This document shows, in pieces, positions 35,442-45,112 of a stretch of 64,000 nt of DNA. The DNA lies in contig JACRIM010000054.1 in assembly GCA_016235815.1 (NCBI GenBank), forward strand, positions 1-64,000, read 5' to 3'. The stretch comes from Planctomycetota bacterium (GTDB lineage Bacteria; Planctomycetota; Phycisphaerae; UBA1845; UTPLA1). The position numbers and the translations under genes were made by a program. Each line of letters opens with the position of its first letter. The first letter of the stretch is position 1. The notes below the pieces were generated by a model. It did not search any database. It saw nothing but the letters and a program-made list of their open reading frames with translations, and was not told where the DNA came from.

Positions 35442-36111
35442 ATGCCGACGGACAATCGTTCGTGAGCGAGCATTGCTCGCAGAGTGGCTTGCGCGCGGCA
35501 CAGACCTTTCGCCCATGCCAGATGAGTGCGTGACCGACATACGTCCACTCGTCGCGCGGCAGCACCTCCATCAGATCCTGCTCGATCTTCACCGCGTCCT
35601 TGTCGTCCTTGGATCGCCACGTGAGCCTGAGCCGGTGGGCCAGTCGGCCAATGTGCGTGTCGACGACCACGCCCTCGTTCTTCTTGAACCATGTTCCAAG
35701 GACCACATTCGCCGTCTTGCGGGCGACGCCGGGTAGCTCCAACAGTTCCTCCATCGTGTCCGGTACACGGCCGCCGAATCGACCGACGATGGTCTTCGCC
35801 GCGCCGATGATGTTCTTCGCCTTGTTTCGGAAGAAGCCGGTGGACCGGATGATTCCCTCAAGTTCCGACGGATTCGCCTTCGCCAGGTCGGCCGGCGTCG
35901 GATAGCGTTTGAAAACGTTGGGCGCGACCATGTTCACCCGCTCATCGGTGCATTGAGCCGAGAGAATGGTGGAGATAAGAAGCTCCATGGCGGACTTATG
36001 TTCCAATGCGCAGTCTGCTGATGGATAGAGTCTCTTCAACGCTGCGGTAATCCGTCCCGCCCGTTCCGCGCGTACCTCTGGTGTTTCGGCCGTGGGCTTC
36101 CTGGGTTTCAT
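35296..36111 (-). CDS. nth: Endonuclease III with long basic tail
   Basis: A 271-residue base-excision-repair DNA glycosylase/AP lyase for oxidised pyrimidines. The helix-hairpin-helix LPGVARKTANVVL holds catalytic K132, D151 is in VDTHIGR, and the 4Fe-4S loop is C204-x6-C211-x2-C214-x5-C220. E. coli Nth ends near this loop (211 residues); here about 50 extra residues, rich in Arg, Lys, Ala and Gly, extend antisense into the DUF420 gene. Start overlaps the DUF4149-like gene stop by 4 nt. Confidence 0.94.
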   Translation of the reverse strand: MKPRKPTAETPEVRAERAGRITAALKRLYPSADCALEHKSAMELLISTILSAQCTDERVNMVAPNVFKRYPTPADLAKANPSELEGIIRSTGFFRNKAKNIIGAAKTIVGRFGGRVPDTMEELLELPGVARKTANVVLGTWFKKNEGVVVDTHIGRLAHRLRLTWRSKDDKDAVKIEQDLMEVLPRDEWTYVGHALIWHGRKVCAARKPLCEQCSLTNDCPSAFTFGPTDKADTASDKRARLSPKRKAKSAASTGRRGGASRTGRERRGRA

Positions 36112-36596
36112 AGATTCACTTTCTTCCCTTGCGGCCAGGCCATTTCAAGCACGATCGCCAGAACGAACAGAAGGCTTGCCTGCGATAGCCGCACGGCCGT
36201 TTGATGAAACTCGTCGAAGGCAGCCTTCACGGCGGCGTCAGATTCCGCACTGCTGAGCGTCGGTTGCAGCGCGACGATCTTCGGCGTCATGTACAGCACG
36301 CTGACCAGCATGAGTGTGACCGCCGCGGCAATAAGCACCGTCCGTCCGATGTCGCGCTTGCTGCGTTGCCCCGCGAGCAGCGCAACAGCCTGCCATGTCC
36401 CGAGGATGCCGCCGCAGGCGAGTTGCACACGGTCAAACCGCTCGAAGTTCTTTGCCATGACCTTGCCGGCGATTGTGTTGGGGTGCGATACGTCGGTCGT
36501 TCGCAGTACGCCGAAGGTCGTCGACGCCACAATGGCAATAACAATCATCCCGCCGAGCCACACGCCTGCGGCAGCGGAGGCCAATGTTCGCATCAT
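36108..36596 (-). CDS. DUF4149-like membrane protein
   Basis: A 162-residue protein with four hydrophobic helices (~4-25, ~58-75, ~85-105, ~140-157) and the conserved start AAAGVWLGGMIVIAIVAST, KNFERFDRVQLACGG core, as in the DUF4149/TMEM205-like family. Function unknown. ATG 36596 overlaps the moaE stop (ATGA), the junction favoured here; an ATG at 36623 would add nine residues. Confidence 0.72.
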   Translation of the reverse strand: MMRTLASAAAGVWLGGMIVIAIVASTTFGVLRTTDVSHPNTIAGKVMAKNFERFDRVQLACGGILGTWQAVALLAGQRSKRDIGRTVLIAAAVTLMLVSVLYMTPKIVALQPTLSSAESDAAVKAAFDEFHQTAVRLSQASLLFVLAIVLEMAWPQGKKVNL

Positions 36597-37021
36597 TCGG
36601 AGGACCATGCGGGGTTCACCCATTCGGCAGAGCCGTCGGACCAGACATCTTTCTTCCAGATCGGAACGTCAATCTTGACTTGATCCACGATCCATCGGCA
36701 TGCATCGAACGACGCAACACGGTGCGCCGAGACCACGCCTACCACGATGGACGCCTCGCCGAGTTTCACGCGCCCAAGGCGATGCGCGATAAACACATCA
36801 AGTACGCCAAGCTTCTCAATTGCCCGGTCGCGAACGCACCGCATCATGGAAAGGGCCATTTCTTCATACGCCTCGTAATCCAACGCGATCAGTTGTCGAT
36901 TGCAATCGTCTTCGGCGCGAACGGTCCCCGCGAAAGTCGCCAGTGCCCCCGCGTCGTACCGCTTCAACATCCCCGCGAGTGAAGCGTCAAGCGGTTCACG
37001 TGTCAGTATGACCTTGTCCAT
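36593..37021 (-). CDS. moaE: Molybdopterin synthase catalytic subunit
   Basis: A 142-residue cytoplasmic MoaE: GALATFAGTVRAEDD, YEAYEEMA, IAHRLGRVKLGEASIVVGVVSAHR and the C-terminal Lys-rich KIDVPIWKKDVW, all family signatures, with the active Lys pair at the end. Adds sulfur to precursor Z using MoaD thiocarboxylate. Three nt after moaD; moaA and moaC are not in the window. Confidence 0.94.
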   Translation of the reverse strand: MDKVILTREPLDASLAGMLKRYDAGALATFAGTVRAEDDCNRQLIALDYEAYEEMALSMMRCVRDRAIEKLGVLDVFIAHRLGRVKLGEASIVVGVVSAHRVASFDACRWIVDQVKIDVPIWKKDVWSDGSAEWVNPAWSSE

Positions 37022-37024
37022 CCA

Positions 37025-37279
37025 TCAGCCCCCCGAAACCGGTGGAATCACCGCCACTTCATCGCCCGGCTTGATCACCGTTGCGAGCGGAACGAACGCC
37101 TGATTCACCGCGAGTCGCACGCCGCCGATCGTGGCGAGCTTCGGAAAACGCTCCGTCAGCATCCCGGCGACGGACCCCAGTGTCGCGTTGGACGCCATCT
37201 CAATCTGGGCGTCGTCACACCCGGCCCACTCTCTCGCAGGCCCGAAGAATCGCACGTGTATTTCATTCGTCATCGTCAA
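37025..37279 (-). CDS. moaD: Molybdopterin synthase sulfur carrier subunit
   Basis: An 84-residue ubiquitin-fold protein (RFFGPAREWAGCDD start, VNQAFVPLATVIKPGDEVAVIPPVSGG end). The terminal Gly-Gly is the site of thiocarboxylation. Start overlaps the stop of the upstream thioesterase gene (37276-37279); moaE follows directly. Confidence 0.92.
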   Translation of the reverse strand: MTMTNEIHVRFFGPAREWAGCDDAQIEMASNATLGSVAGMLTERFPKLATIGGVRLAVNQAFVPLATVIKPGDEVAVIPPVSGG

Positions 37280-37698
37280 TACCGCGGCACTTTCGTCAGC
37301 ATGATATACGTAACTTGTGCAACCGCGACTTTCGTCCCTTCCGCGTCGAACAAGTCAATCGCCACGGGGCAAAGTGTTCGCCCTTGTTTTATTACTGTCG
37401 CCACGGCCGTCACGTCGCTCCGACAAGGGGCGAGGAATCGGATGTTCATGTCGGTCGTAGTCATGGCTTGGTCAGGCCCGGTGACCGTCATAATGGCAAA
37501 ACACGCGACACTGTCGGCGATCGTCATCAACAGGCCCCCGTGGAGCGAGCGGTAGATCCCGTCGTAGCGATCGTCGCGTGGCACACGCAACGTCGCCGTA
37601 CCCTCGCCAAAGTCGATGAATTCAAAGCGAAGCGTTGAAACGATGGGGATGTCGCGTACGCGGTCGAGGATCGCTTGCGTGGCGTCTGGTGAAAACAT
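37276..37698 (-). CDS. PaaI-type hotdog thioesterase
   Basis: A 140-residue hotdog-fold protein with the PaaI motif SLHGGLLMTIADSVACFAI and TTDMNIRFLAP. It probably hydrolyses an acyl-CoA; the substrate is unknown. ATG 37698 is chosen; a TTG at 37734 would add twelve residues. Four-nt overlap with moaD, possibly incidental to molybdopterin synthesis. Confidence 0.82.
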   Translation of the reverse strand: MFSPDATQAILDRVRDIPIVSTLRFEFIDFGEGTATLRVPRDDRYDGIYRSLHGGLLMTIADSVACFAIMTVTGPDQAMTTTDMNIRFLAPCRSDVTAVATVIKQGRTLCPVAIDLFDAEGTKVAVAQVTYIMLTKVPRY

Positions 37699-37748
37699 GG
37701 GCGTGACTGTAGTGGGCAGGTTAGGTCGATTCAAGGAGCTGCGCGTAT

Positions 37749-38801
37749 TCAGGAACCGTCGGCGCTTAGCGTGATTTCTTCGCGATGGTCGTTGAGCCAG
37801 TTGATCTTCTTAAGCATGACGCAGAGAAATGCAAAGCCTTCCAGCCCGGCGAACGTTGCCGTCTTCAGGATCGGCGGCACGGCCTGCGCAATCAGTGCCT
37901 CCTGCATCAAATAAGGAATCGCCGTGATCTCGGCCTTGCTGATGACATTCAAGTCGTCGTAGCCCTGCAGGAATTTGCATGATCGTGCCGTGTCCGTCTG
38001 CTCCGGCCATGTCTCCAGATTTCGCCCGCCGGTCAACATGGAAAACTGGAGGCACCCGTTGGCGATGTCCGTGACGCGCGGGCGAATGCGAGCGGCGTCG
38101 TAGTCGATCACCGCCACCACATTGCCCTTGTCGAAGATCATATTGCCGGGATGCCAATCGGAATGCACGATCTGTGTCTCCCATTGTTTGAAGCCCAGTT
38201 CATTGACGCTCGCGGCAGCGTTGTCATACGCATTGGCAATGGCATCGACGGTTGCCATGACGACCGGCTCCTTGCCAGCGTTTGCGTCACGCCTGGCAAG
38301 CAAGATCGCAATCTTCTGAAATGCCTCGCGGACTGAATTAGAGTCGTGATACTGCCCGCGCGGCGGCTGCCACTCCGGGTGATAATCGCGGACCAGTCGA
38401 TGGTAGAGTGCCAGCGTTTTCCCGGCCTCCATCGTCGCCCCGGGGCTTGCATCGTAGGGCCCACCGTCGACATACTCGAAGACCTCGTAGATCGCATCGC
38501 CGAGTTTCAGCATCGAGTTGTTTTGTTCCTTGGTGCCGATCAGGTGGGGGAGGGGGAAGTTTTTCCCGGCGAGGTAGTTTTGCAAGGCATGTGCAAAGGC
38601 CACTCGAAACGGATCATCCTTGCCGCGCGGTCGGCGTTTGACGAGATACTTCCCCCGATCGGTGGTGACCACGATTTTGGCGGATGCGTGCGAACCGCGC
38701 GGGAATTCGGCGGCTCCATGCACGATGCCGAGGTCGTAGTGCGAGAGCACGATCGCCAATTCCTGCGACGTGAACTGTTCCCGCGCGTGGACCATGGCCA
38801 T
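37749..38801 (-). CDS. Aminoglycoside-phosphotransferase-fold kinase (homoserine kinase II-like)
   Basis: A 350-residue protein-kinase-like phosphotransferase. Catalytic loop IVHSDWHPGNMIFD and metal-binding IDYDAARI are intact; the N-terminal lobe has YLVKRRPRG with the ATP-binding Lys. Family members phosphorylate small amines, choline or homoserine; the substrate here is not clear. It precedes the PaaI gene by about 50 nt on the same strand and diverges from mtnP. Confidence 0.8.
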   Translation of the reverse strand: MAMVHAREQFTSQELAIVLSHYDLGIVHGAAEFPRGSHASAKIVVTTDRGKYLVKRRPRGKDDPFRVAFAHALQNYLAGKNFPLPHLIGTKEQNNSMLKLGDAIYEVFEYVDGGPYDASPGATMEAGKTLALYHRLVRDYHPEWQPPRGQYHDSNSVREAFQKIAILLARRDANAGKEPVVMATVDAIANAYDNAAASVNELGFKQWETQIVHSDWHPGNMIFDKGNVVAVIDYDAARIRPRVTDIANGCLQFSMLTGGRNLETWPEQTDTARSCKFLQGYDDLNVISKAEITAIPYLMQEALIAQAVPPILKTATFAGLEGFAFLCVMLKKINWLNDHREEITLSADGS

Positions 38802-38901
38802 AGTGTAGGACGGGTAAGCGATTCACGCATCCGGTTTGACCCGGCGCGGCGAGTCGGCGATAGTCAGGCATCGAAGCTCAGTCGAAAAGGGAGCCTTGTG
38901 C

Positions 38902-39783
38902 ATGGCAATTGTCGGACTAATTGGCGGGACGGGACTCGGGCAGGTGTTGCTTTCTGAAGTGAGGGGCGACGTCCATCATGTGGACACCCCCTTCGGCAAG
39001 CCCAGTGGACCGATCACGCGCGGAAACTGGGAAGGCGTCGAAATTGCATTCCTTCCGCGTCACGGCCCCGGACATGTTTTCTCGCCGACAGCCGTACCGT
39101 ATCGGGCGAACATTTATGCCCTCAAGCACCTCGGCGTTACGCACATCATTGCCAGCGGCGCGACCGGCAGCCTGCGCGAGGAAATCCGCCCGCGCGACCT
39201 GGTGATTCCCGATCAGGTCATCGACAAGACGCATCGCCGTGCAGCGACGTATTTCGACGAACAAGGAGTCGCCGCGCACATCGAGTTGTCCGAACCGTTC
39301 TGTCCCAAGTTACGCAAGTCGTTGCTCGCCGCCTCCGGTGCGGTGAAATGCACGGTTCACGACGGCGGCACCTATGTGTGCATGGAAGGGCCTGGTTTTA
39401 GCACGGTCGCCGAAAGCCGGATGCACCGCTCGTGGGGCGGCGACTTGATCGGAATGACCTGCATGCCCGAGGCCAAACTCGCCCGTGAGGCCGAACTCTG
39501 CTACGCCCTCGTCGCGTTGCCCACCGACTACGACTGTTGGCGGCCGCATGATCCGAACATGGACAAGCGTGCCTTGCTCGCCGAAATTATTCACAACGTC
39601 GAAGATGCGACGGCCAACTGCATTCAACTTATTAAGGCCGCCCTTCGTTCAGTGGCCGGCAAGTCCCTGCCTGAATGCGAATGCCACACCGCGTTGGACA
39701 TGGCCATCTGGACCAAGCGAGATGCCATCACGCCCGACGTAGCTCGGCGTTACGGCGTCATTCTGGAGCGATACCTCAAGTGA
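38902..39783 (+). CDS. mtnP: 5'-methylthioadenosine phosphorylase
   Basis: A 293-residue purine nucleoside phosphorylase family 2 enzyme. GLIGGTGLGQ binds phosphate, GPGFSTVAESRM and GMTCMPEAKLAREAELCYA are the nucleoside/MTA motifs, and TDYDCW matches MTA rather than inosine/guanosine specificity. It starts methionine salvage. ATG 38902 has GGGAG at 8 nt. GTGA overlap with pgpA. Confidence 0.92.
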   Translation: MAIVGLIGGTGLGQVLLSEVRGDVHHVDTPFGKPSGPITRGNWEGVEIAFLPRHGPGHVFSPTAVPYRANIYALKHLGVTHIIASGATGSLREEIRPRDLVIPDQVIDKTHRRAATYFDEQGVAAHIELSEPFCPKLRKSLLAASGAVKCTVHDGGTYVCMEGPGFSTVAESRMHRSWGGDLIGMTCMPEAKLAREAELCYALVALPTDYDCWRPHDPNMDKRALLAEIIHNVEDATANCIQLIKAALRSVAGKSLPECECHTALDMAIWTKRDAITPDVARRYGVILERYLK

Positions 39784-40283
39784 CGACCGCCCAGACACCG
39801 CCGCGCGATCGATTACTGCTTTTCGTCGGGTCCTTGTGTTACCTTGGATTCGTTCCGGTGGCGTCCGGCACCGTCGCAGTCGCAGTGGCCGGAATTCCAC
39901 TTTACTTGTTGCTGGTCAAAGTCGCGCAGCTGGGGTGGCCCGCCTATATCGCCTTTACGTCGGCCTTCACGCTGTTTTCCATTTACATCGCCGGTCAGGC
40001 CGACCGGGTGCTCAACGAAAAAGACAGCAAAAAGAATGTCATTGATGAATTGCCGGGCTATCTAATCGCGCTCGTAGGGCTGCCGGTGACATGGCAGATC
40101 ATCGTCGCCGCGTTTTTCCTGGAACGGGCAATCGACATCGCAAAGGTTCCGCCCGCAAACTGGATCGAGAAAAAGCTCCCCGGCGGCTGGGGGGTGGTGC
40201 TCGATGACGTTGTTGCGGGGCTTTATACGCTTGGAATCCTGCACGTCGCGGTTCGGTTTTTTCCGGCGCTGTTCGGGGCCTAG
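39780..40283 (+). CDS. pgpA: Phosphatidylglycerophosphatase A
   Basis: A 167-residue membrane enzyme making phosphatidylglycerol from its phosphate. VASGTVAVAVAGIPL, NVIDELPGYLIAL and LDDVVAGLYT are the PgpA motifs, with the catalytic acidic residues in DE and DD. GTG 39780 overlaps the mtnP stop; its stop overlaps the convergent dxs stop by 4 nt. A terminator is not visible. Confidence 0.9.
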   Translation: MTTAQTPPRDRLLLFVGSLCYLGFVPVASGTVAVAVAGIPLYLLLVKVAQLGWPAYIAFTSAFTLFSIYIAGQADRVLNEKDSKKNVIDELPGYLIALVGLPVTWQIIVAAFFLERAIDIAKVPPANWIEKKLPGGWGVVLDDVVAGLYTLGILHVAVRFFPALFGA

Positions 40284-42280
40284 CCCGCGATCTTGGTTAT
40301 GCCGGTACCCAACACCGCGCTGCCTGCGACAATGCCGGCCGCCCCATCCAACGCCTCACGGACTGCGGAAGCGATCCCGGCTGCGTCGATCCCGCATTGG
40401 GCCAATTGGCTCGCCCGAGGCCCGTGTGGCACAAAGTCGTCGGCAGGCATGCCTCGCAGGATCACTTGCGTCGTCGGAAGGCCTAGCTCCTGCGCCACTT
40501 CCAATACGGCCGATCCGAATCCGCCCAAGACGGAATGATCTTCAACGGTAATCACCGGTGTGCCGCGCGACAGCGCCTCGGCAACCATCTCACGGTCGAT
40601 CGGTTTGGCGAATCGAGCATTCACAACGCGAGTCTCAATGCCTTCCGCCGAAAGCGCGGCAGCGGCATCGAGTGCGGCACGGCACGGTGCGCCATACGCG
40701 AGAATCGTCGCGTCCGCCCCTTCACGCAAGAGCACCGAGCGGCCGAGTTCGAATGCCGGCGGTGCGATCTTTCCATAAAGCGAATCGGGGACGCTGTCGC
40801 GCGGATATCGAATCGCGCACGCAGTGTCGAGGGTTAACGCCAATCGAAGGGCGCACTCGATCTCTTCGCCGTCGCCCGGCGCCATCAACACCATCCGCGG
40901 CAACGCCCGCAGGTATGCAATATCCATGAAACCGTGATGCACCGGTCCGTCTCCCCCGACCATGCCCGCCCGGTCCAGCCCGAAGATCACGGGCAGGCCC
41001 TGCAACGTGACTTCCTGGAAGATCTGGTCAAACGCCCGCTGCAGGAAAGTCGAGTAAATCGCCGCAACCGGCCTCATGCCCGCCTTGCACATGCCAGCGG
41101 CGATATCAACCGTCGCACTCTCCGCAATTCCGCCATCGAGGAACCGATCAGGGAATACCTGTTGAAACTTGTTTAGCCCGGTCCCATCCGGCATTGCGGC
41201 CGTCAGCGCGAACACGCGCTTGTCCTCCATCGCCACACGGATAAGAGCATCGGCAAACGCCGCGGTGTAACTTCGTCCGCCGCTCTGAATCTCAACGCGG
41301 CAGCCCTCTACCTTAAATGGCTTGGGGCTGTGGAATTTCGTCGGCTCGGCCGTTGCCCATTCGGCGCCTTTACCCTTTTGCGTATGGACGTGCAGCAGGA
41401 TCGGATGATCCGCGTCTTTCAGTGCTTCCATCAGCTCGATGAGGTGATGTACGTCGTGGCCATCACTCGGCCCGACATAGACAAAGCCGAGTTGTTCGAA
41501 GATTTGGTGCGGTGAAATCGTCGCCTTAAGCGCTTCCTTGACGTGATCCAGCGCGCCGAACGCAGCCTTGCCGATCAACGGCACTTGCGGAAGGTATCGC
41601 TTCACACCGCGCTTCAGTTCTTCATAAACCGGACTGACTCGGAATTTCGCGAGGTACTCCGCCATGCCGCCCTGCGTCGGGGCGATGCCCATCGAGTTGT
41701 CATTGAGCACAATAAGCAATTGTCGCCGCAGCACGCCGGCCTGATTCAACCCCTCAAATGCCACGCCGTTAAAAATGCTCGCATCGCCGACCACTGCCAC
41801 CACGCGCCGCGTCTCATTCATCAGGCTCGCGCCGCGGGCCATGCCGACGGCCGTTGGAATCGCCGTTCCGGCGTGCCCGACGTTGAAAAGGTCGTATTCG
41901 CTTTCGTCAATGTTTGGAAATCCGCTGATGCCGCCCGCTTTGCGCAACGTGTCGAACCGCTCATTGCGTCCGGTCAAAAGCTTGTGCACGTAGGCCTGGT
42001 GCCCGACATCCCAGAGCAGGCGGTCGTATTTGAAATCGAACACATAGTGCAATGCCATCGTCAACTCAACGACGCCGAGGTTGCTGGCGAGGTGCCCACC
42101 GTTCTTTCCCACAACATCAATAATTCGCGAGCGAATCTCCTCGGCCAAGAGCGGCAACTGGCCGTGGTCGAGCTTGCGCAGGTCGGCAGGGGACTTGATC
42201 GTCGGGAGCAACTTTGTCATTCGTATGGTTCCATTCGCGTTTCCGGGTTCGCTTCCGTGCGAGCCTTCGATCGTCATCAT
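40280..42280 (-). CDS. dxs: 1-deoxy-D-xylulose-5-phosphate synthase
   Basis: A 666-residue thiamine-diphosphate enzyme condensing pyruvate and glyceraldehyde-3-phosphate, first step of the MEP isoprenoid path. GHLASNLGVVELTMALHYVF, WDVGHQAYVHKLLTGR, VVGDASIFNGVAFEGLNQ (cofactor site) and HHGFMDIAYLR are characteristic. ATG 42280 overlaps the ispA stop; an internal ATG at 42220 would remove a 20-residue leader and is the more usual family start. Confidence 0.96.
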   Translation of the reverse strand: MMTIEGSHGSEPGNANGTIRMTKLLPTIKSPADLRKLDHGQLPLLAEEIRSRIIDVVGKNGGHLASNLGVVELTMALHYVFDFKYDRLLWDVGHQAYVHKLLTGRNERFDTLRKAGGISGFPNIDESEYDLFNVGHAGTAIPTAVGMARGASLMNETRRVVAVVGDASIFNGVAFEGLNQAGVLRRQLLIVLNDNSMGIAPTQGGMAEYLAKFRVSPVYEELKRGVKRYLPQVPLIGKAAFGALDHVKEALKATISPHQIFEQLGFVYVGPSDGHDVHHLIELMEALKDADHPILLHVHTQKGKGAEWATAEPTKFHSPKPFKVEGCRVEIQSGGRSYTAAFADALIRVAMEDKRVFALTAAMPDGTGLNKFQQVFPDRFLDGGIAESATVDIAAGMCKAGMRPVAAIYSTFLQRAFDQIFQEVTLQGLPVIFGLDRAGMVGGDGPVHHGFMDIAYLRALPRMVLMAPGDGEEIECALRLALTLDTACAIRYPRDSVPDSLYGKIAPPAFELGRSVLLREGADATILAYGAPCRAALDAAAALSAEGIETRVVNARFAKPIDREMVAEALSRGTPVITVEDHSVLGGFGSAVLEVAQELGLPTTQVILRGMPADDFVPHGPRASQLAQCGIDAAGIASAVREALDGAAGIVAGSAVLGTGITKIAG

Positions 42281-43173
42281 GCCTCGCGTTCAATCACGAA
42301 GCACGCCAAATCTTCCAAAAGCCGCGCCTCTGGCCCCAAAGGCCGGATCGCATCTACCGCCGATCGTGCGGCCGCCTCCGCCAGCCGCCGACTCTCCTCA
42401 ACACCTACGGCCCGCGGGTAAGTTTGTTTGCCTGCAGTCCCGTCTTTTTGCACGGCCTTTCCCATAATCGCGCCACTACCGAGCACGTCCAGTAGGTCGT
42501 CCGATGCCTGAAACGCCATACCGAGTCGATGGCCGTATTCACCAACAGCGGCCAGCACGTCCGGCTTGGCACGGGCCGCGATCGCACCCAGTCGACAACT
42601 GGCCTGAATCAGCCGTGCAGTCTTTGCGGCATGAATCTCAGCAACAAGCCCTGCACTTGGCGGCATCCGCTCTCCTTCGATATCCGCGACCTCGCCGCCA
42701 ATCAAACCGGCCGACCCGGTCGCCGACGCCAATTCCTTGGACAACTCCCTCGACATTTCCGCGTCGGCGACATCGCAGGCGAGTATCTCGAACGCAAGCG
42801 TCAACAGAGCATCACCCGCAAGGATCGCCAAGGCTTCGCCAAACTGCTTATGGCTCGTCGGTCGCCCTCGGCGTAGGTCATCGTTGTCTATCGCCGGCAA
42901 ATCATCGTGAATCAGGCTGAATGTATGCACGCATTCAACGGCCAAAGCCGCCGGTAGCGCCGTCTCGGGTTTTCCCTTGCATAACGCTGCACACCACAGC
43001 ACCAGTGCCGGCCGTAATCGCTTACCTCCTGCCTCAAGGCTGTATCGCATGGCGGTGAGCAGGCTCGGCGGCGTCCCGGTGCAGCGTCTCAGCCGGGCGT
43101 CGAGCGCTGAATTGATAGCGTCTGCGTTCCGCCGTAGCTCCGCCTTGATTGCATCGTGGGAGGTGATTTGCAT
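42277..43173 (-). CDS. ispA: Polyprenyl (farnesyl/geranylgeranyl) diphosphate synthase
   Basis: A 298-residue prenyl synthase. First Asp-rich motif LIHDDLPAIDNDDLRRGRPTSHK and second QASDDLLDVLGSG bind Mg-diphosphate. Length and motifs fit the short-chain bacterial IspA type. It is coupled to dxs by ATGA and lies 167 nt after xseB, the common xseB-ispA-dxs order. Confidence 0.93.
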   Translation of the reverse strand: MQITSHDAIKAELRRNADAINSALDARLRRCTGTPPSLLTAMRYSLEAGGKRLRPALVLWCAALCKGKPETALPAALAVECVHTFSLIHDDLPAIDNDDLRRGRPTSHKQFGEALAILAGDALLTLAFEILACDVADAEMSRELSKELASATGSAGLIGGEVADIEGERMPPSAGLVAEIHAAKTARLIQASCRLGAIAARAKPDVLAAVGEYGHRLGMAFQASDDLLDVLGSGAIMGKAVQKDGTAGKQTYPRAVGVEESRRLAEAAARSAVDAIRPLGPEARLLEDLACFVIEREA

Positions 43174-43340
43174 TCAGATTCGTCGGCTCGCAAGCAGATT
43201 ACCACAGGTCGAAGTCGGCGCAAACCTCTGTCCTCGCACGAATTAGGCGAAACTAGTCTAATTGAAAATGGGTTCTGATTCGACCATGAAATGTCGATGG
43301 TTCGGAACTTTCAAAAACTGCGAAAAGTCGGGTCGCCCGG

Positions 43341-43580
43341 TCATTGTTCGCTCAATCCGCGTCCCTCCGATGCCTTTACCCCGCTGTCCCCGGATGCCTG
43401 CAACTGTTGGATCTTCATTTCGGCTTCGGAAAGGACCTTGCGGCATCGAGCAATAAGCCCCATCCCCTCCTCGAAGTAGGTTACCGAGTTCTCAAGCCCG
43501 ATCGTCCCCTGCTCCATCGCGTCCACGATCTTCTCCAGCCGTGTGACCGCCTGCTCAAAACTCAACTGCTCCTTGGCCAT
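43341..43580 (-). CDS. xseB: Exodeoxyribonuclease VII small subunit
   Basis: A 79-residue helical protein: SFEQAVTRLEKIVDAMEQG, LENSVTYFEEGMGLIARCRKVLSEAE. It forms the regulatory part of ExoVII with XseA, whose gene is not in the window. ATG 43580 follows GGAG at 9-nt spacing; the upstream open frame is non-coding. Confidence 0.93.
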   Translation of the reverse strand: MAKEQLSFEQAVTRLEKIVDAMEQGTIGLENSVTYFEEGMGLIARCRKVLSEAEMKIQQLQASGDSGVKASEGRGLSEQ

Positions 43581-43713
43581 AAACTGGATCTCCGCTTTCA
43601 TGTAATCATAACAATGGGCGGGAGTTATGGCGAGCCGGCGGCTCGCTTGATGCCGCGGGCAGTAGTTCATACGATGGACGTTTGCGATCCACACCCTTCG
43701 GCGAGGCGACATA

Positions 43714-45102
43714 ATGCGGATTCATGACAGCGTACTGGAGTTGGTCGGGAATACCCCCTTGGTGCGGCTTCGTCGCGTGGCTGCGGGCATCAAATGCACC
43801 GTCGCCGCGAAAGTCGAGTACTTCAACCCCGGCGGTTCAGTAAAGGACCGCCCTGCCGTCCGAATGATCGAAATGGCCGAGAAGGCCGGCAAGCTGAAAC
43901 CCGGTGGCACCATTATTGAGCCGACCAGCGGGAACACCGGTGCTGCGCTGGCGATGGCCGCCGCGATCAAGGGCTACCGCTGCATCCTCGTCATGCCCGA
44001 CAAGATGGCACCAGAAAAGTTCGCCCTGCTGCGAGCGTACGGCGCGGAAACCGTCACCGTACCAACAGTGGGAGCCAACAACCCCGAGAGTTATTACAAC
44101 GTCGCCAATCGACTGACCGCCGAGATTCCCGGTGCATTTCAACCGAATCAATTCGAAAACCCCGAAAACCCGCACGCACATTACCTGACGACCGGCCCCG
44201 AAATCTGGGAACAGACCGACGGCAAGATCGACTACTTCGTTGCCGGCATGGGCACGGGCGGCACGATCAGCGGCACGGCCAAGTACCTCAAAGAGAAAAA
44301 TCCCAACATCAAGATCATCGGGGCCGACCCAGAGGGTTCCATTTACACGCAGGGGAATATGCCCAAGGGGTATCTTGTCGAGGGCATCGGCGAAGACTTC
44401 ATGCCCAACACGGTGGACCTCAAGTGTGTCGATCAGGTCATCGCCGTTTCCGACAAGGACAGTTTCATGATGGCGCGTCGGCTCTCGCGCGAAGAGGGCC
44501 TCCTCGTCGGCGGTTCATGCGGCACGGCGGTCTGCGCCGCTCTGCGCGTCGCATCGACATTGCCCGCGGACAAACTGGTCGTTGTCCTCCTTCCGGATAG
44601 CGGCCGTGGCTATCTCAGCAAGATTTACAACGATGAGTGGATGCAGGCGAAGGGCCTGATCCCGCTTCCGGGCCATGGCATGACCGTCGGCGATGTAGTG
44701 AGCGCCAAGGGCGACATCTCCCACATTATCACCGTCAGCCGTAAAGACACGGTTCACAAAGCCGTGGGGTTAATGCGAAAAAACGGCATTTCACAGTTAC
44801 CGGTGGTTGGCGACGATGGAGATGTGATTGGGTCCATCCAGGAGATCACCGCACTTCAACTCGTGTTCGATCATATCAATATTGCGACCAAGTTGGTCGG
44901 AGAAGCAATGGGATCACCATTCCCCAAGCTGGAGAAAAACGTTGAGGTCGAGAAGGGCATCAAAGCCCTGTCGCTCGGCGCATCGGCGGTCATCGTTTGT
45001 GACGACAACAAACCGATCGGCCTGCTGACAAAGACGGATTTCATCACGTATTTGTCCGGCGGCCCCGAAGGCGTCGCAGCGGTCAAAGGGGCACAAGGTT
45101 AG
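43714..45102 (+). CDS. Cystathionine beta-synthase / cysteine synthase with CBS pair
   Basis: A 462-residue fold-type II PLP enzyme (K44 in [18 protein letters not shown] phosphate-side loop; [13 protein letters not shown]), then a C-terminal CBS-domain pair (~335-455, e.g. [19 protein letters not shown]) as in bacterial cystathionine beta-synthases. It should join serine and homocysteine, or O-acetylserine and sulfide; the CBS pair may bind an adenosyl ligand. Ten nt before the thiolase gene. Confidence 0.9.
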   Translation: MRIHDSVLELVGNTPLVRLRRVAAGIKCTVAAKVEYFNPGGSVKDRPAVRMIEMAEKAGKLKPGGTIIEPTSGNTGAALAMAAAIKGYRCILVMPDKMAPEKFALLRAYGAETVTVPTVGANNPESYYNVANRLTAEIPGAFQPNQFENPENPHAHYLTTGPEIWEQTDGKIDYFVAGMGTGGTISGTAKYLKEKNPNIKIIGADPEGSIYTQGNMPKGYLVEGIGEDFMPNTVDLKCVDQVIAVSDKDSFMMARRLSREEGLLVGGSCGTAVCAALRVASTLPADKLVVVLLPDSGRGYLSKIYNDEWMQAKGLIPLPGHGMTVGDVVSAKGDISHIITVSRKDTVHKAVGLMRKNGISQLPVVGDDGDVIGSIQEITALQLVFDHINIATKLVGEAMGSPFPKLEKNVEVEKGIKALSLGASAVIVCDDNKPIGLLTKTDFITYLSGGPEGVAAVKGAQG

Positions 45103-45112
45103 CGAACGACGT

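Noticed and set aside
37276-38801. A dedicated molybdenum-cofactor operon including the thioesterase and kinase-like genes
   Set aside because: Only moaD and moaE are cofactor genes; the 4-nt overlap with the thioesterase is the general junction style here.
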